Of a stretch of DNA of 64,000 nucleotides, positions 35,870-44,639 are shown piece by piece. The translations under genes and the position numbers were made by a program. Every line of letters starts with the position of its first letter. Within the stretch, counting starts at the first letter, position 1. This stretch comes from Planctomycetaceae bacterium (lineage in GTDB: Bacteria > Planctomycetota > Planctomycetia > Planctomycetales > Planctomycetaceae), in contig JADZEF010000029.1 in the NCBI GenBank assembly GCA_020850695.1, positions 1 through 64,000 of the forward strand, in the 5' to 3' direction. The notes beneath the pieces are model-generated. The model searched no databases and was not told where the DNA came from. It saw nothing but the letters and a program-made list of their open reading frames with translations.

Positions 35870-36602
35870 TTGTCAGCAGTCGGCAGATCCGAAAGCAAGA
35901 GTGCAGTTTCCGAGCTTTCCGCCCCGTCGAGGTATTTGACGACTTCGTCATGGTGGTCTTTGTTGCACTGAAATCCGCTGAATGCGGATGATTCGCTCGG
36001 AACATCGGACCAGACGTTGACTCGCCAGTCGTCGTCGCAGTGCTCGGTACACTCAGTCAGCGGTCTCGATCTCTCTTGAGAGATCTCGCTCCCCTTTGTC
36101 AGATTTGCAAAACTTGCAAAAAATTCCAGTGACCGGCGCTTCGCTGATTCAGGGATAGGTGAGCCGATCAGGCCCGCAGGATATTTCCTCGAAAGCTCCA
36201 AGCGGAGACGTTTGAAGCGTTTGCGAGCGACTGAGCCGAATCGAGCAAGCAAGCTTCGTGGTTCAATCCGTCGAGCGCTGACGAGTGGCATGCGACGTGC
36301 AACACTATTCCATCGCTTGGGACACCGGCACTGCCGTGATTGGCCTGGGCGAGAGAGAACATCCCACCGACCCGTTGGAGAGCGGGTCACCCACCCCCCG
36401 GGCGCAATGCCCACATTCCACACGGCCGCCAGGACCGCATTGGTCCCGGCGGCCTTCTTCACTTAATTGCGTGGGGAGTGGCGCCCTCGATTGAGAACGG
36501 TCCGGCATGGTGATGTTCAGGAACCTCAGCGCACGACGGTCGCCCGCCCCGTCGGTATAATCCAGCCTCCAACCCCGAGTCGCTAAAACGGGAACACCGC
36601 CT
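35870..36602. other. Gap at the island-chromosome border, no clear gene
   Basis: About 730 bases without a supported gene. A long minus-strand open frame (35806-36462) has no recognisable motif and unusual composition. The gap 35176-35549 before the tRNA scar is likewise empty. This is likely eroded element DNA followed by the promoter region of the DUF1080 gene. Confidence 0.5.
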
Positions 36603-37268
36603 ATGTCCCGCACTCTGAGTCATCCCGTCGCCGTGGCGCTGGCGATCCTCGGCGCCAGCGCCTTCCTTGTCGGACCAGGCGACGTCGCACGCTCGGAAGA
36701 CAAGAAGGTCGAAGCCGTTTCTCTCTTCAACGGCAAGGACCTCACCGGCTGGGAAGGGGACACGAAGCTGTGGAAGGTCGAAGACGGCATGATCGTCGGC
36801 GACTCTCCCGGAATTAAGCAGAACGAATTCCTGGCGACTCGGAAGACCTACGCCGACTTCGAACTGTCGCTCGAATTCCGGATGCGCGAGGGGCAAGGGA
36901 ACTCGGGCGTCCAGTTCCGGTCGAAGCGCGAAGTGGGGACCTCCGCCGTCATTGGATATCAGGCCGATCTCGGGCAGCAGTATTGGGGCTGCCTCTACGA
37001 CGAGCATCGCCGCAACAAGGTCCTCGTGCAGGCTCCGCCGGCACTCGCCGATGTCCTGAAGAAGGAGGGCTGGAATACTTACATCATTCGCGCGAAGGGG
37101 GATCACATCACCCTCACGCTCAACGGCCTCAAGACGGTCGACTACCGCGAGCCGGACGAAACGATCCCCCGCTCCGGAATCATCGCGCTCCAGATCCACA
37201 GCGGTCCCGCCATGCGAATGGAGTTCCGCAACATCCGCATTCGCGAGCTTTCGTCCAAAGCCGAATGA
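36603..37268 (+). CDS. Secreted DUF1080 (3-keto-disaccharide hydrolase-like) protein (221 aa)
   Basis: The N-terminus is a signal peptide with a hydrophobic core (VAVALAILGASAFLV). The rest is one DUF1080 domain, a concanavalin-like beta sandwich abundant in planctomycetes and linked to glycan hydrolysis: SLFNGKDLTGWEGD, WKVEDGMIVGD, ELSLEFRMREGQGNSGVQFRS and GWNTYIIRAKGDHITLTLNG. Length is typical for a single-domain member. The exact substrate is not known. It is the first clearly chromosomal gene right of the tRNA scar. Confidence 0.93.
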   Translation: MSRTLSHPVAVALAILGASAFLVGPGDVARSEDKKVEAVSLFNGKDLTGWEGDTKLWKVEDGMIVGDSPGIKQNEFLATRKTYADFELSLEFRMREGQGNSGVQFRSKREVGTSAVIGYQADLGQQYWGCLYDEHRRNKVLVQAPPALADVLKKEGWNTYIIRAKGDHITLTLNGLKTVDYREPDETIPRSGIIALQIHSGPAMRMEFRNIRIRELSSKAE

Positions 37269-37373
37269 ACCGAGCCACCCGCGTCCGGTTTCGGTCCGCC
37301 AATTCCCCGGCCGTTGTGGTGCCAGGACGCCACCGCCGCTTCCCGTCCGCCTCTCCACTCCGTCGCTTCGCCC

Positions 37374-38744
37374 GTGACTTCCATCGACACCTACGAGCAG
37401 GCGGAGGCATACCTCTTCGGTCGGATCAACTTCGAGCGGACCACTGCCGGCCAGGGCGACTTCAAGCTCGATCGGATGCGTGAGCTGCTGCGACTCCTGG
37501 GCGATCCCCACGAACGCATCCCGGTCGTCCACGTCGCCGGGACCAAGGGAAAGGGCTCGACGGCCGCGATGACCGCGTCGATCCTGCGGGCGGCCGGTTA
37601 TCGCGTCGGGCTCTACACATCCCCGCACATCGCCCGCTTCGAAGAGCGCATGACGGTGGATGGAGCCCTCCCGACCGCGGCACAAATCGTCGATTTGACC
37701 CGACGCGTCCGGGAAGCGACGCAACGGCTCGATGCCCATCCTGACCTCGGATCGCCGACGTTCTTCGAAGTCGTCACCGCCATGGGCTGGCTTCACTTCG
37801 AGGACCAGCGCTGCGATCTGGTGGTCCTTGAAGTGGGCCTCGGAGGTCGACTCGACTCGACCAATGTCTGCCGCCCCGCCGCCTGTGTCATCACCAGCAT
37901 CAGCCGCGACCACACCGCGCTCCTCGGGACGACGCTCGGATCGATTGCTCGAGAGAAGGCGGGCATCATCAAGCCCGGGGTCCCGGTCGTCTGTGGCGCT
38001 CAGACGGACGAACCCCTGGCCGCCATTCGCGAGACCTGTCGAATCAATGGCGCTTCTCTCTTCCTGCTCGACCAGGATGTCCGCGCCCGCATCGGTGAGT
38101 GGATCATCGCCGACGACGCGACCGCTGCCGCGACTCCGCTGATCCACCGCCGCATCGATGTCGAGACCCCGTGGCGCCGCCATCTCGAACTCCCCGTTGT
38201 CCTGGCCGGCCGGCACCAGGCGCGCAACGCCGCGCTGGCGGTCTCCGTATCCGATGTCCTCAACGCGCACGGGTGGAACGTCCCGGCCGACGCCGTCGCG
38301 GCCGGACTCCTGGAAGTCGACTGGCCCCTGCGGATCGAAGTGGTCTGTCGACAGCCCATCGTCGTGCTCGATGCCGCACACAACTGGGCATCGGCCGGAG
38401 CGTTACTCGCCACGCTCAATGAAGAATTCGCGGGCAAGCCCCGCACACTGATCTTCGCCGCGACGCGCGACAAGGACGTCGTCGGACTGCTGCGTCGGCT
38501 CCTCCCTCGATTCGAGCGAACGATCCTCACCCAATACGTCTCCAATCCGCGCGTCGTCCCCGTCGAACAGCTTCGTGAAGCGGCGCTGACGCTCGGTGTC
38601 CCGCACGTTCTGACGGCCGACTCACCGGCGGCCGCATGGCATCTCGCGCGGACGCTGTGCGGAAAAGATGAACTGATCTGCGGGACCGGTTCTTTCTTTC
38701 TGGCGGCCGAGTTGAGAGGGCTGCTCCGGAGGGGCCAGGCTTGA
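37374..38744 (+). CDS. folC: Folylpolyglutamate / dihydrofolate synthase, FolC (456 aa)
   Basis: Adds glutamate to folates (and in many bacteria also to dihydropteroate). Mur-ligase-like fold: TYEQAEAYLFGRINFER at the start, ATP loop HVAGTKGKGSTAA near residue 56, TSPHI, EVGLGGRLDSTNV, and ISRDHTALLG with IAREKAGIIKPG. The C-terminal domain has LDAAHNWASAGAL. GTG at 37374 is chosen because homology begins there; the frame is open upstream. A QueD/PTPS-like pterin gene lies 1.9 kb downstream. Confidence 0.94.
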   Translation: MTSIDTYEQAEAYLFGRINFERTTAGQGDFKLDRMRELLRLLGDPHERIPVVHVAGTKGKGSTAAMTASILRAAGYRVGLYTSPHIARFEERMTVDGALPTAAQIVDLTRRVREATQRLDAHPDLGSPTFFEVVTAMGWLHFEDQRCDLVVLEVGLGGRLDSTNVCRPAACVITSISRDHTALLGTTLGSIAREKAGIIKPGVPVVCGAQTDEPLAAIRETCRINGASLFLLDQDVRARIGEWIIADDATAAATPLIHRRIDVETPWRRHLELPVVLAGRHQARNAALAVSVSDVLNAHGWNVPADAVAAGLLEVDWPLRIEVVCRQPIVVLDAAHNWASAGALLATLNEEFAGKPRTLIFAATRDKDVVGLLRRLLPRFERTILTQYVSNPRVVPVEQLREAALTLGVPHVLTADSPAAAWHLARTLCGKDELICGTGSFFLAAELRGLLRRGQA

Positions 38745-38819
38745 ACTGTGGGAAGAGGACTGCGAACCTGAACGTGATATCCATGCGACGCCCCTGGCGG
38801 TCGAAGGACGAGGTGTGAC

Positions 38820-39194
38820 TTGAAGGGTCCGGGACTGCGAATCGAGAATGATGTGCGTCGGGTCTGGCGCTGCCCGGCCTGCGGTCGTGAATCGCGGGCG
38901 CAGGGAGACCTCGTCGCACTGCGATGCGGCTGCACTTCCGAAGGGACTTCCATGCGGTTGATGGAAGGCCGCCGCCAGGTGCGGCAGTTCCCGCGTCCCG
39001 CACAGACGCAGGAAGCCGCCGAAGCGATCGCCGGAGAACTCCCTGCCGTTCCCGCCGCTCCCGCGGTCGCTTCTCCGGAATCCGAGACGTTCCCCGAAGA
39101 GTGCGTGGACCGCGGCGCCGTCCCCGAGACATTCGGCGAGGGCATCGCGAATCCCGCCGCCGACGCAGCGGAATCCGCTCCTTCCGGCGAATAA
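38820..39194 (+). CDS. Small zinc-ribbon protein (124 aa)
   Basis: WRCPACGRESRAQGD and LRCGC give four cysteines spaced as in a zinc ribbon at residues 17-40. The remainder is low-complexity, rich in Ala, Pro and Glu. Proteins with this ribbon next to folC occur in planctomycetes as far as I recall, function unknown. TTG start 75 bases after folC; the ribosome binding site is weak. Confidence 0.6.
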   Translation: MKGPGLRIENDVRRVWRCPACGRESRAQGDLVALRCGCTSEGTSMRLMEGRRQVRQFPRPAQTQEAAEAIAGELPAVPAAPAVASPESETFPEECVDRGAVPETFGEGIANPAADAAESAPSGE

Positions 39195-39215
39195 GCTGTC
39201 CGTCCCACTCGACGT

Positions 39216-40346
39216 TCAGTGGGCCTGGCCACCGACGATAATCTGCAAATCCTTGTTGTGCTTTTTCAGGGGACCCACCACGGCGGCGGAACAGCCGGTC
39301 CCTTCAAGGTCGAGGAACACGAGCTCCTTGTGCCGCGTTCCGAACGCCTTCAGAATCGAATTGTTGGTCACCATCGTGTTGTTCCGCAGGCCGACGTGTT
39401 CCAGCTTGGTCAGTCCGCCGAGCAGCAGCGCCCCTTGATCGGTCACCCCATTGTATCCCAGCTCCAGCCACTTCACGCCGCGAAGACTGGTGTTGATGCC
39501 CCGAAGCGAAGCGTCGCTCGTTCCGGATTGCCCCAGGTCCAGTTTCTCGATCTTGTTCATCCCCTTGATGCTCTGAAAACCGTACGCGCCGAATCCCGAA
39601 TGGTGCGCCTCGATCTCCCGCAGGCTCGACGCCGACCCCTGATCGTGAAAGACGTCGAATCCCTTGCCGTTGATGTTCATGGACGAGCATCGCATGATCT
39701 CGAGGTTCGTCAGCTTCTTGAATGCCGGAAAACCGTCGTCGGTGACGGCAGTGCCGCTGATCGAGAGTTCCTTCAGATTCACGAGATTCTTGAGCTCGGC
39801 GACTCCGGCATCCGTGATCCGGGTGCTGTTCAGAATCAATTTTTCGAGCGAAACGGCCTTTCCGATTTCGACTAATCCCGAATCGGTGATGGCGGTGCCG
39901 GCAAGATCCAGCGTTTTCAGGCCCGTGAACCTGGAAATGGGTTGAAGGCCGGCGTCCGTCACCTTGCTGCCTGCCGCCTTGATCTCGTCGAGAAGCTCGA
40001 GCCCGGACTCGAGTTTCGCCAGGTTGTCCAGGTGGCGATCCTCGATCTCATGGGACCGAAGCGACTTGAACTGGGCGACCACAGCGGCCGGATCAACTTT
40101 CTGTGGGGCCGCGGCCGGAGCCGGTTGCTGACCGCCCGGAGGAGGCAGCGGCTCGCTCGTCCGGGCCGCCGCCGCCGGGATGTCTTCCGGCGGCTTGTTG
40201 CCCATCAGCTCCTGGAACGTCGGCGGTTTCCCGCACCCCGGCAATGCAGCCATCGCCAGGACCGCCGCCGCAATCCCGCATCGCGCAAAAGAGGCCAGGC
40301 CCATTCCGCGGACCGTGCGGCATTGAACGTTGTCCGAAGTCATCAT
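39216..40346 (-). CDS. Leucine-rich-repeat lipoprotein (376 aa)
   Basis: The signal sequence ends in a lipobox (AALPGC, Cys about residue 38), so the protein is anchored to a membrane after export. A Pro/Ala linker follows. From residue 120 to 360 there are about nine leucine-rich repeats of the pattern LKxLxLxGTxITDxGLxxL, as in TGLKTLDLAGTAITDSG and VNLKELSISGTAVTDDG. This repeat class (TDxG) is frequent in planctomycetes and probably mediates protein binding. Convergent with the zinc-ribbon gene. Confidence 0.9.
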   Translation of the reverse strand: MMTSDNVQCRTVRGMGLASFARCGIAAAVLAMAALPGCGKPPTFQELMGNKPPEDIPAAAARTSEPLPPPGGQQPAPAAAPQKVDPAAVVAQFKSLRSHEIEDRHLDNLAKLESGLELLDEIKAAGSKVTDAGLQPISRFTGLKTLDLAGTAITDSGLVEIGKAVSLEKLILNSTRITDAGVAELKNLVNLKELSISGTAVTDDGFPAFKKLTNLEIMRCSSMNINGKGFDVFHDQGSASSLREIEAHHSGFGAYGFQSIKGMNKIEKLDLGQSGTSDASLRGINTSLRGVKWLELGYNGVTDQGALLLGGLTKLEHVGLRNNTMVTNNSILKAFGTRHKELVFLDLEGTGCSAAVVGPLKKHNKDLQIIVGGQAH

Positions 40347-40629
40347 GACGTGTCCTTGATAAAGCTCGAACGAAGACGGGTTCCCACCGACGCGCCTGGT
40401 CGATCAGTCGGAACGCATTGCGGCACGAGAAAAGCGTAGTGCCGAGCGGCCCGCTCCGCAGTTCGACTCAGGAATGAATGCGACCACTATAAAGCGGCCG
40501 GAATCGATCCGCAAATTCTTTCAAACCCGTAAGCCGGAAGACACGGCCAGCACGCATTGATTCCCCGGGCGTCGGCGGACAGGATGGACCAGGCAGCCAT
40601 TCCCCGCAACCACGAGTCGAAACCCGCCG

Positions 40630-41130
40630 ATGTCCGATCCGACTTTCCGCGTCCGCGTGACGAAAGACCATCTGGTCTTCAGCGCCGCCCACTTCATCAC
40701 GTTCAACGGCAACGTCTGCGAGCGGCTCCACGGCCACAACTGGAGAACGGCCGTCGAAGTAACCGGACCGCTCGATGAGAATTCCTACGTCTTCGACTTC
40801 ATCGCGCTCCGCGATCGTCTCCAGGAAATCGTCCTGGGACTGGACCACCACGTGCTTCTCCCCGCCCATCATCCGAAGATCCGCGTGACCCAGCGCGAGC
40901 GCGAGGTGGAGGCGACGTTCGAAGAGCGGCGGTGGATCTTCCCGCGCGAGGATTGCGTCATCCTTCCCATCGCGAACACGACGGCCGAACTGATCGCCCG
41001 GTGGATCGGCGAGCGTCTCTGGGACGTCCTCAAGCCGACCGCCGCCGGTCACATCCATGCACTGCAGATCGAAGTCGAGGAGAATTTCGGCCAGTGGGCG
41101 ATCTGCACGCTCGACGTGACGAAGCTTTGA
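40630..41130 (+). CDS. 6-pyruvoyl/6-carboxy-tetrahydropterin synthase family (QueD/PTPS-like, 166 aa)
   Basis: Pterin-forming enzyme family. Zinc ligands His21 (FSAAHF), His34 and His36 and the catalytic Cys30 fit the CxxxHGHN motif (NVCERLHGHNW). The second catalytic segment FDFIALRDRLQEIVLGLDHH and the late INTTAE-like IANTTAELIARWI are in place. An insertion near residues 80-110 makes it longer than typical QueD (120 aa). It may act in queuosine or in another pterin pathway; the folC location hints at folate-type pterins. Confidence 0.88.
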   Translation: MSDPTFRVRVTKDHLVFSAAHFITFNGNVCERLHGHNWRTAVEVTGPLDENSYVFDFIALRDRLQEIVLGLDHHVLLPAHHPKIRVTQREREVEATFEERRWIFPREDCVILPIANTTAELIARWIGERLWDVLKPTAAGHIHALQIEVEENFGQWAICTLDVTKL

Positions 41131-41145
41131 ATTGGACAAGGAGAA

Positions 41146-41176
41146 GGGGAGCGGGAACAACTCGCCCCCGCTCCCC
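41146..41176. terminator. GC-rich hairpin between convergent genes
   Basis: GGGGAGCGGG (41146-41155) pairs perfectly with CCCGCTCCCC (41167-41176). It sits between the ends of the pterin synthase gene and the lipoprotein gene. There is no T-run, so it may stop transcription only weakly or with help. Confidence 0.45.
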
Positions 41177-41242
41177 GCATGATCTCTCGAAGACCACTTC
41201 CGGTCCGCCGCGCGACACCTGGCGACACGGGACTTTGGCCGA

Positions 41243-41929
41243 TCACATCACGTCCGTGATGTCGTGTCCGTTCTCGACCGAGTAGAACAGGCGGCCGATT
41301 TCATCGCTCAGACGGGAGAGGTATTCCCGCTTGAAGGTCTGGTAGTTCGTTTCCGAGGTCGAACGGGGGACGCTGAGGGGATACCGCGAGTTCAGTTCCT
41401 TGCTGTAGATCTTTTCGCCGTGGCCGTCGTCGTCCATCTCGAACACGCTGACCCAGCCCTCGCACCGGCCGCGGTAAAGTTGCGTGCTGTTCTGCTCGTA
41501 CAGGCCGTAATCGTGCATGTCGACATACACGACATATTTGCACTTCATCGCGGCCCCGATTTCCTCCGCCCGGTCCCATTCGGGATTTTTGTCGAGCCAC
41601 ACGCGGACGCGGTCCGGCTGAATCACCTTGATCTTGTTCTGATGCAGCCGGTGGCTCACATAGCGCGCCAGCTCCATGTCGATTTCGTCGAAGTCCCATT
41701 TGACTTCGTTCGGAGCGAAGCAGACGACCGCGACCGTCACGTCCTTGTCGGTGAAGTCCTTCCCCGTCATCGTCACGAAGTCCGGGTCGGACATCGGCGG
41801 GCCGCCGATGAGGTATCCGAGCAGAATGAAGTAGTTGCATCCGGAGTTCGCGAATGCCAGCACGCCTGCCATCGCCACCGTGCAGAGGACGCGGCCAGCG
41901 CGGGGAAAGGATTGGCTGGAAACTCGCAT
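41243..41929 (-). CDS. Exported lipoprotein, first of a pair (228 aa)
   Basis: Signal peptide with lipobox-like FANSGC near residue 30. The mature protein has no domain that I can name; VRVWLDKNPEWDRAEEIGAAMKCKYVVYVDMHDYGL suggests an alpha/beta fold similar to small periplasmic lipoproteins that bind peptidoglycan or partners. The ATG at 41929 (MRVSSQ) fits the signal peptide better than one 20 residues upstream. Shares layout with the following minus-strand gene (see next entry). Confidence 0.85.
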   Translation of the reverse strand: MRVSSQSFPRAGRVLCTVAMAGVLAFANSGCNYFILLGYLIGGPPMSDPDFVTMTGKDFTDKDVTVAVVCFAPNEVKWDFDEIDMELARYVSHRLHQNKIKVIQPDRVRVWLDKNPEWDRAEEIGAAMKCKYVVYVDMHDYGLYEQNSTQLYRGRCEGWVSVFEMDDDGHGEKIYSKELNSRYPLSVPRSTSETNYQTFKREYLSRLSDEIGRLFYSVENGHDITDVM

Positions 41930-42026
41930 GAAAGGGCCCCGAAAAAGGCAATGCGGGAAGCGAATTCTGAGGTGGAGATTGGGCGTCACACGCGGATTGG
42001 ATTGGAAGCGGGCGACGGGGAAGCTG

Positions 42027-42698
42027 TCACTCCACTTCCTCGGTCATCCGGTGATCGAAGAACATCCAGGAGATCTCGGCACACACCCGGTTGATGAATT
42101 TCGTCTCGAACACTTTCGCGGTGATGTTATCCGCCGAAATCGGATAGGTCGGGTGTTCCACGGTGAACCCGCGCTCGAAAACATTTCGCGCGGTCTTCAC
42201 GCCATTCACTTTTTCCACTTTGTAAGCCATCACGCTCCCCGTGGCATGACCATGGTAGAGGTTCGGCGTGTTCTCTTCGGTGAAAGTGCACTTCTCGACG
42301 TTGATGTGGATGATGAAATCGGTGTTGAAGTGCTCGGCCAGCTCGCCCGGGTGATCGAACGTGCCGCCGTTGTCATCGAGCCACTTCGTCACTTTATCCG
42401 GGTTGACCACGCGGACCTGCTGCACTCGAAGCCGTCGCGTCACCCCTTCGATCATCTCCATGTCGAGCGCGGAATGACTCGACTTCAGCAGTTCCGGAGC
42501 CGTCGAGACGATCAGGACCTTGACGGCGTCGCGGGTCAGGTCGACGTTGGTCTGCGCCTTGAAGGCGCACGTGACGACCGGATCGCCAAACAGCATCTTG
42601 CCCGCCATGACGACCAGCGAACAGCCGGTCAACAGGCACGGCGCGACCGCCAGCGCGCACAGCGCCGCCAGCCGCGAATAGCGGTTCGTGGAAGGCAT
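42027..42698 (-). CDS. Exported lipoprotein, paralogue of its neighbour (223 aa)
   Basis: Signal peptide ending LLTGC (lipobox). Shared features with the neighbouring lipoprotein include the order: short hydrophobic segment and GD/GPP, a middle part with a predicted helix ending VxxPDxVxxWLDxN (VNPDKVTKWLDDN here, IQPDRVRVWLDKN there), a D-F/Y-I/V-I-H/D-I/V strand, and a tail ending with ISWMFFDH or IGRLFYSV. They are probably an old duplication. Function unknown. Confidence 0.85.
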   Translation of the reverse strand: MPSTNRYSRLAALCALAVAPCLLTGCSLVVMAGKMLFGDPVVTCAFKAQTNVDLTRDAVKVLIVSTAPELLKSSHSALDMEMIEGVTRRLRVQQVRVVNPDKVTKWLDDNGGTFDHPGELAEHFNTDFIIHINVEKCTFTEENTPNLYHGHATGSVMAYKVEKVNGVKTARNVFERGFTVEHPTYPISADNITAKVFETKFINRVCAEISWMFFDHRMTEEVE

Positions 42699-42962
42699 GG
42701 GAGAAGATTCGGGAAGGGAAACGAGCGGGCGGAAAGGCGAGACCGAGCGGTCTCGGCGAGGCGCGGAAAGAGGATCAGCGCCGAAGGGATGTCGACATGA
42801 CCAGGTCAACAGAGGTGTGATCGGGAATCGCGCCGGGCAGCCTTCAGTCAAACTCCAGCGCGCGAATGAATTTTCTCCTCGGGATCTTGATCGCGGATTC
42901 CGGTTGGAAACCCGGTTGAATGAGTGAAGCGAGCGGTCCTTGGGAAAGTGGCCGTCCTGGCG

Positions 42963-43511
42963 TCATGCGAACAGCTTCGCGACCCACTGCACCATGGCCA
43001 CGGAAAAGATCGAGACCACGATGCCCAGGAGCAACTCGCCGGGACGGCGCCACAGCCACCATCGGCCGAGTGCCGCACTGACCCAGCACCAGGGAATCAA
43101 CAGGACGCAGACGGACGCCATCATCGGCCCGGCCGGGTTGGCCCGCGCCGAGTCGACCCACGCGCCCCGCACAAAATGCGCGAAGCTGGTGGTCATGCCG
43201 CAACTGGGACAGGGAATGCTGAAAAACAGACGGAAGGAGCACGGAGGCAACCCGAACCGCTGATGCGTGCCAAACCCACGCGGGTCGGGCGAGACGAAAG
43301 TCGCCAGTGCGAAACCGGCGGCCAGCAGAACTCCCGCCAGCACGAGCATCCCTCGGGACGATCGCGTCAGCGGAACGACAGCGTGTGGATTGAGTGTGCG
43401 GGGGGAAGACAAAGAGAGGGCCGGTGTGATATCGCGTCTTGGCAAACGACGCAAGGGGGACTTCAAGACGCCGTGGTCGCGACAAGACCGCGCCGCCGAC
43501 AGCTGCATCAT
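42963..43511 (-). CDS. DUF2752 membrane protein (182 aa)
   Basis: Three membrane helices and the DUF2752 signature PCPSCGMTTSF between the first and second helix. The CPxCGxT element suggests a metal or thiol function, not established. The ATG at 43511 has GGAG 6 bases before it; upstream starts in frame exist. Stands alone between divergent units. Confidence 0.85.
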   Translation of the reverse strand: MMQLSAARSCRDHGVLKSPLRRLPRRDITPALSLSSPRTLNPHAVVPLTRSSRGMLVLAGVLLAAGFALATFVSPDPRGFGTHQRFGLPPCSFRLFFSIPCPSCGMTTSFAHFVRGAWVDSARANPAGPMMASVCVLLIPWCWVSAALGRWWLWRRPGELLLGIVVSIFSVAMVQWVAKLFA

Positions 43512-43818
43512 GTTTCTCCGCAACATCATAACGCGTCGCCTCGGCACGCCCTAACCATTCGGCGCCCGGGAGCAAGCGAAACTTGCGCGGCCCTGCTTTG
43601 ACTTGGTTTGCTCACCACAAATAACCGGTCCTATCGCCGGAGGCGCGTGTTGGTCCAGCCTCTCCGAGAACGTCGGCCGGGTCGGCGGTCGACCACCCCC
43701 GACCTCACGGTCCCCCGGGCGCCGACTTTCGACGAGACGATGCGGCGATTAACCTACGTCTTGAATACGCGTTCGGTCGATTCCTGGGCGAGTGGTTCGC
43801 AACCGGTTTGAGGCTTCC
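43512..43818. other. Gap of about 300 bases, no gene seen
   Basis: Between the DUF2752 gene and the SDR gene, both starting outward. It must contain promoters for both, but no clear -35/-10 pair or repeat stands out. Confidence 0.4.
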
Positions 43819-44592
43819 ATGAAGTTGAGCGGCAAGATCGCATTGGTGACAGGGTCGGCCCGCGGCATCGGAAAAGGGTGTGCCCTCGAGCTCGCCCGCG
43901 CAGGGGCGGATGTCGTCATCAATGACCGCGATGCGACGCCCGTCGCCGCCGCCACCGTCGAGGAGATTCGAGGCCTCGGTCGTCGCTGCGAACTCGCCGC
44001 TGGGAATGCCTTCGAGCGGTCGGGATGCGAGTCAATCGTGGCGGCCGCCCTCGGACACTTTGGACGCATCGATATCCTCGTCAGCAATCCCGCGTTCTCC
44101 CGCCGCGGCGGCTTTCTCGAGTACTCGCCCGAGCTGTTCGATCGCACCCTGCAAGGAACGCTGGCCGGGGGCTTTCACATGAGCCAGCTTGTCGCACGCC
44201 ACATGGTCGAGCGCGGCGGCGGCGGAAAGATCGTCTTCATCTCCAGCGTCCATGCCTGCACTCCCTACGTCCGGAGCGTCGCCTACAATGCGGCGAAGGC
44301 GGGACTCAACCACATGGCCCGCACCGCCGCCGCCGAGTTGGTCGGACACAAGATCAACGTCAACGTGATCGAACCGGGATGGATCGACACTCCCGGCGAA
44401 CACGAGACATTCGGTACCTCGGCCATCGCCGAAGCGGCGCCGACGCTCCCCTGGAAGCGACTGGGAACGCCGGAAGACATCGGCAAGGCGGCGGCGTTTT
44501 TGTGTTCCGACGACGCGGACTACATCACGGGAGTCTGCCTGCCCGTCGATGGCGGCTGGCTGCTGCGGGCCGCCGGGGCCGGCACGCCGTGA
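43819..44592 (+). CDS. Short-chain dehydrogenase/reductase (257 aa)
   Basis: NAD(P)-dependent oxidoreductase of the classical SDR family. The cofactor loop TGSARGIG lies near residue 12, the catalytic Ser in FISSVHA, and Tyr and Lys in YNAAKAG. NPAFSRRGG replaces the usual NNAG structural motif. The ending ITGVCLPVDGGW is typical. The ATG at 43819 begins the first strand; an upstream frame would add 9 residues. Substrate unknown. Confidence 0.93.
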   Translation: MKLSGKIALVTGSARGIGKGCALELARAGADVVINDRDATPVAAATVEEIRGLGRRCELAAGNAFERSGCESIVAAALGHFGRIDILVSNPAFSRRGGFLEYSPELFDRTLQGTLAGGFHMSQLVARHMVERGGGGKIVFISSVHACTPYVRSVAYNAAKAGLNHMARTAAAELVGHKINVNVIEPGWIDTPGEHETFGTSAIAEAAPTLPWKRLGTPEDIGKAAAFLCSDDADYITGVCLPVDGGWLLRAAGAGTP

Positions 44593-44639
44593 AGCCGGTC
44601 CGCTGACTCCACAGCCTGGTTTTCTCATCGATTGACTTT

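Noticed and set aside
35806-36462. Minus-strand open frame of 218 codons at the island edge
   Set aside because: Overlaps the integrase remnant on the other strand and shows no motif or start signal.
36459-38381. Long minus-strand open frame of 640 codons across DUF1080 and folC
   Set aside because: Antisense of two well-supported genes, with no recognisable domain.
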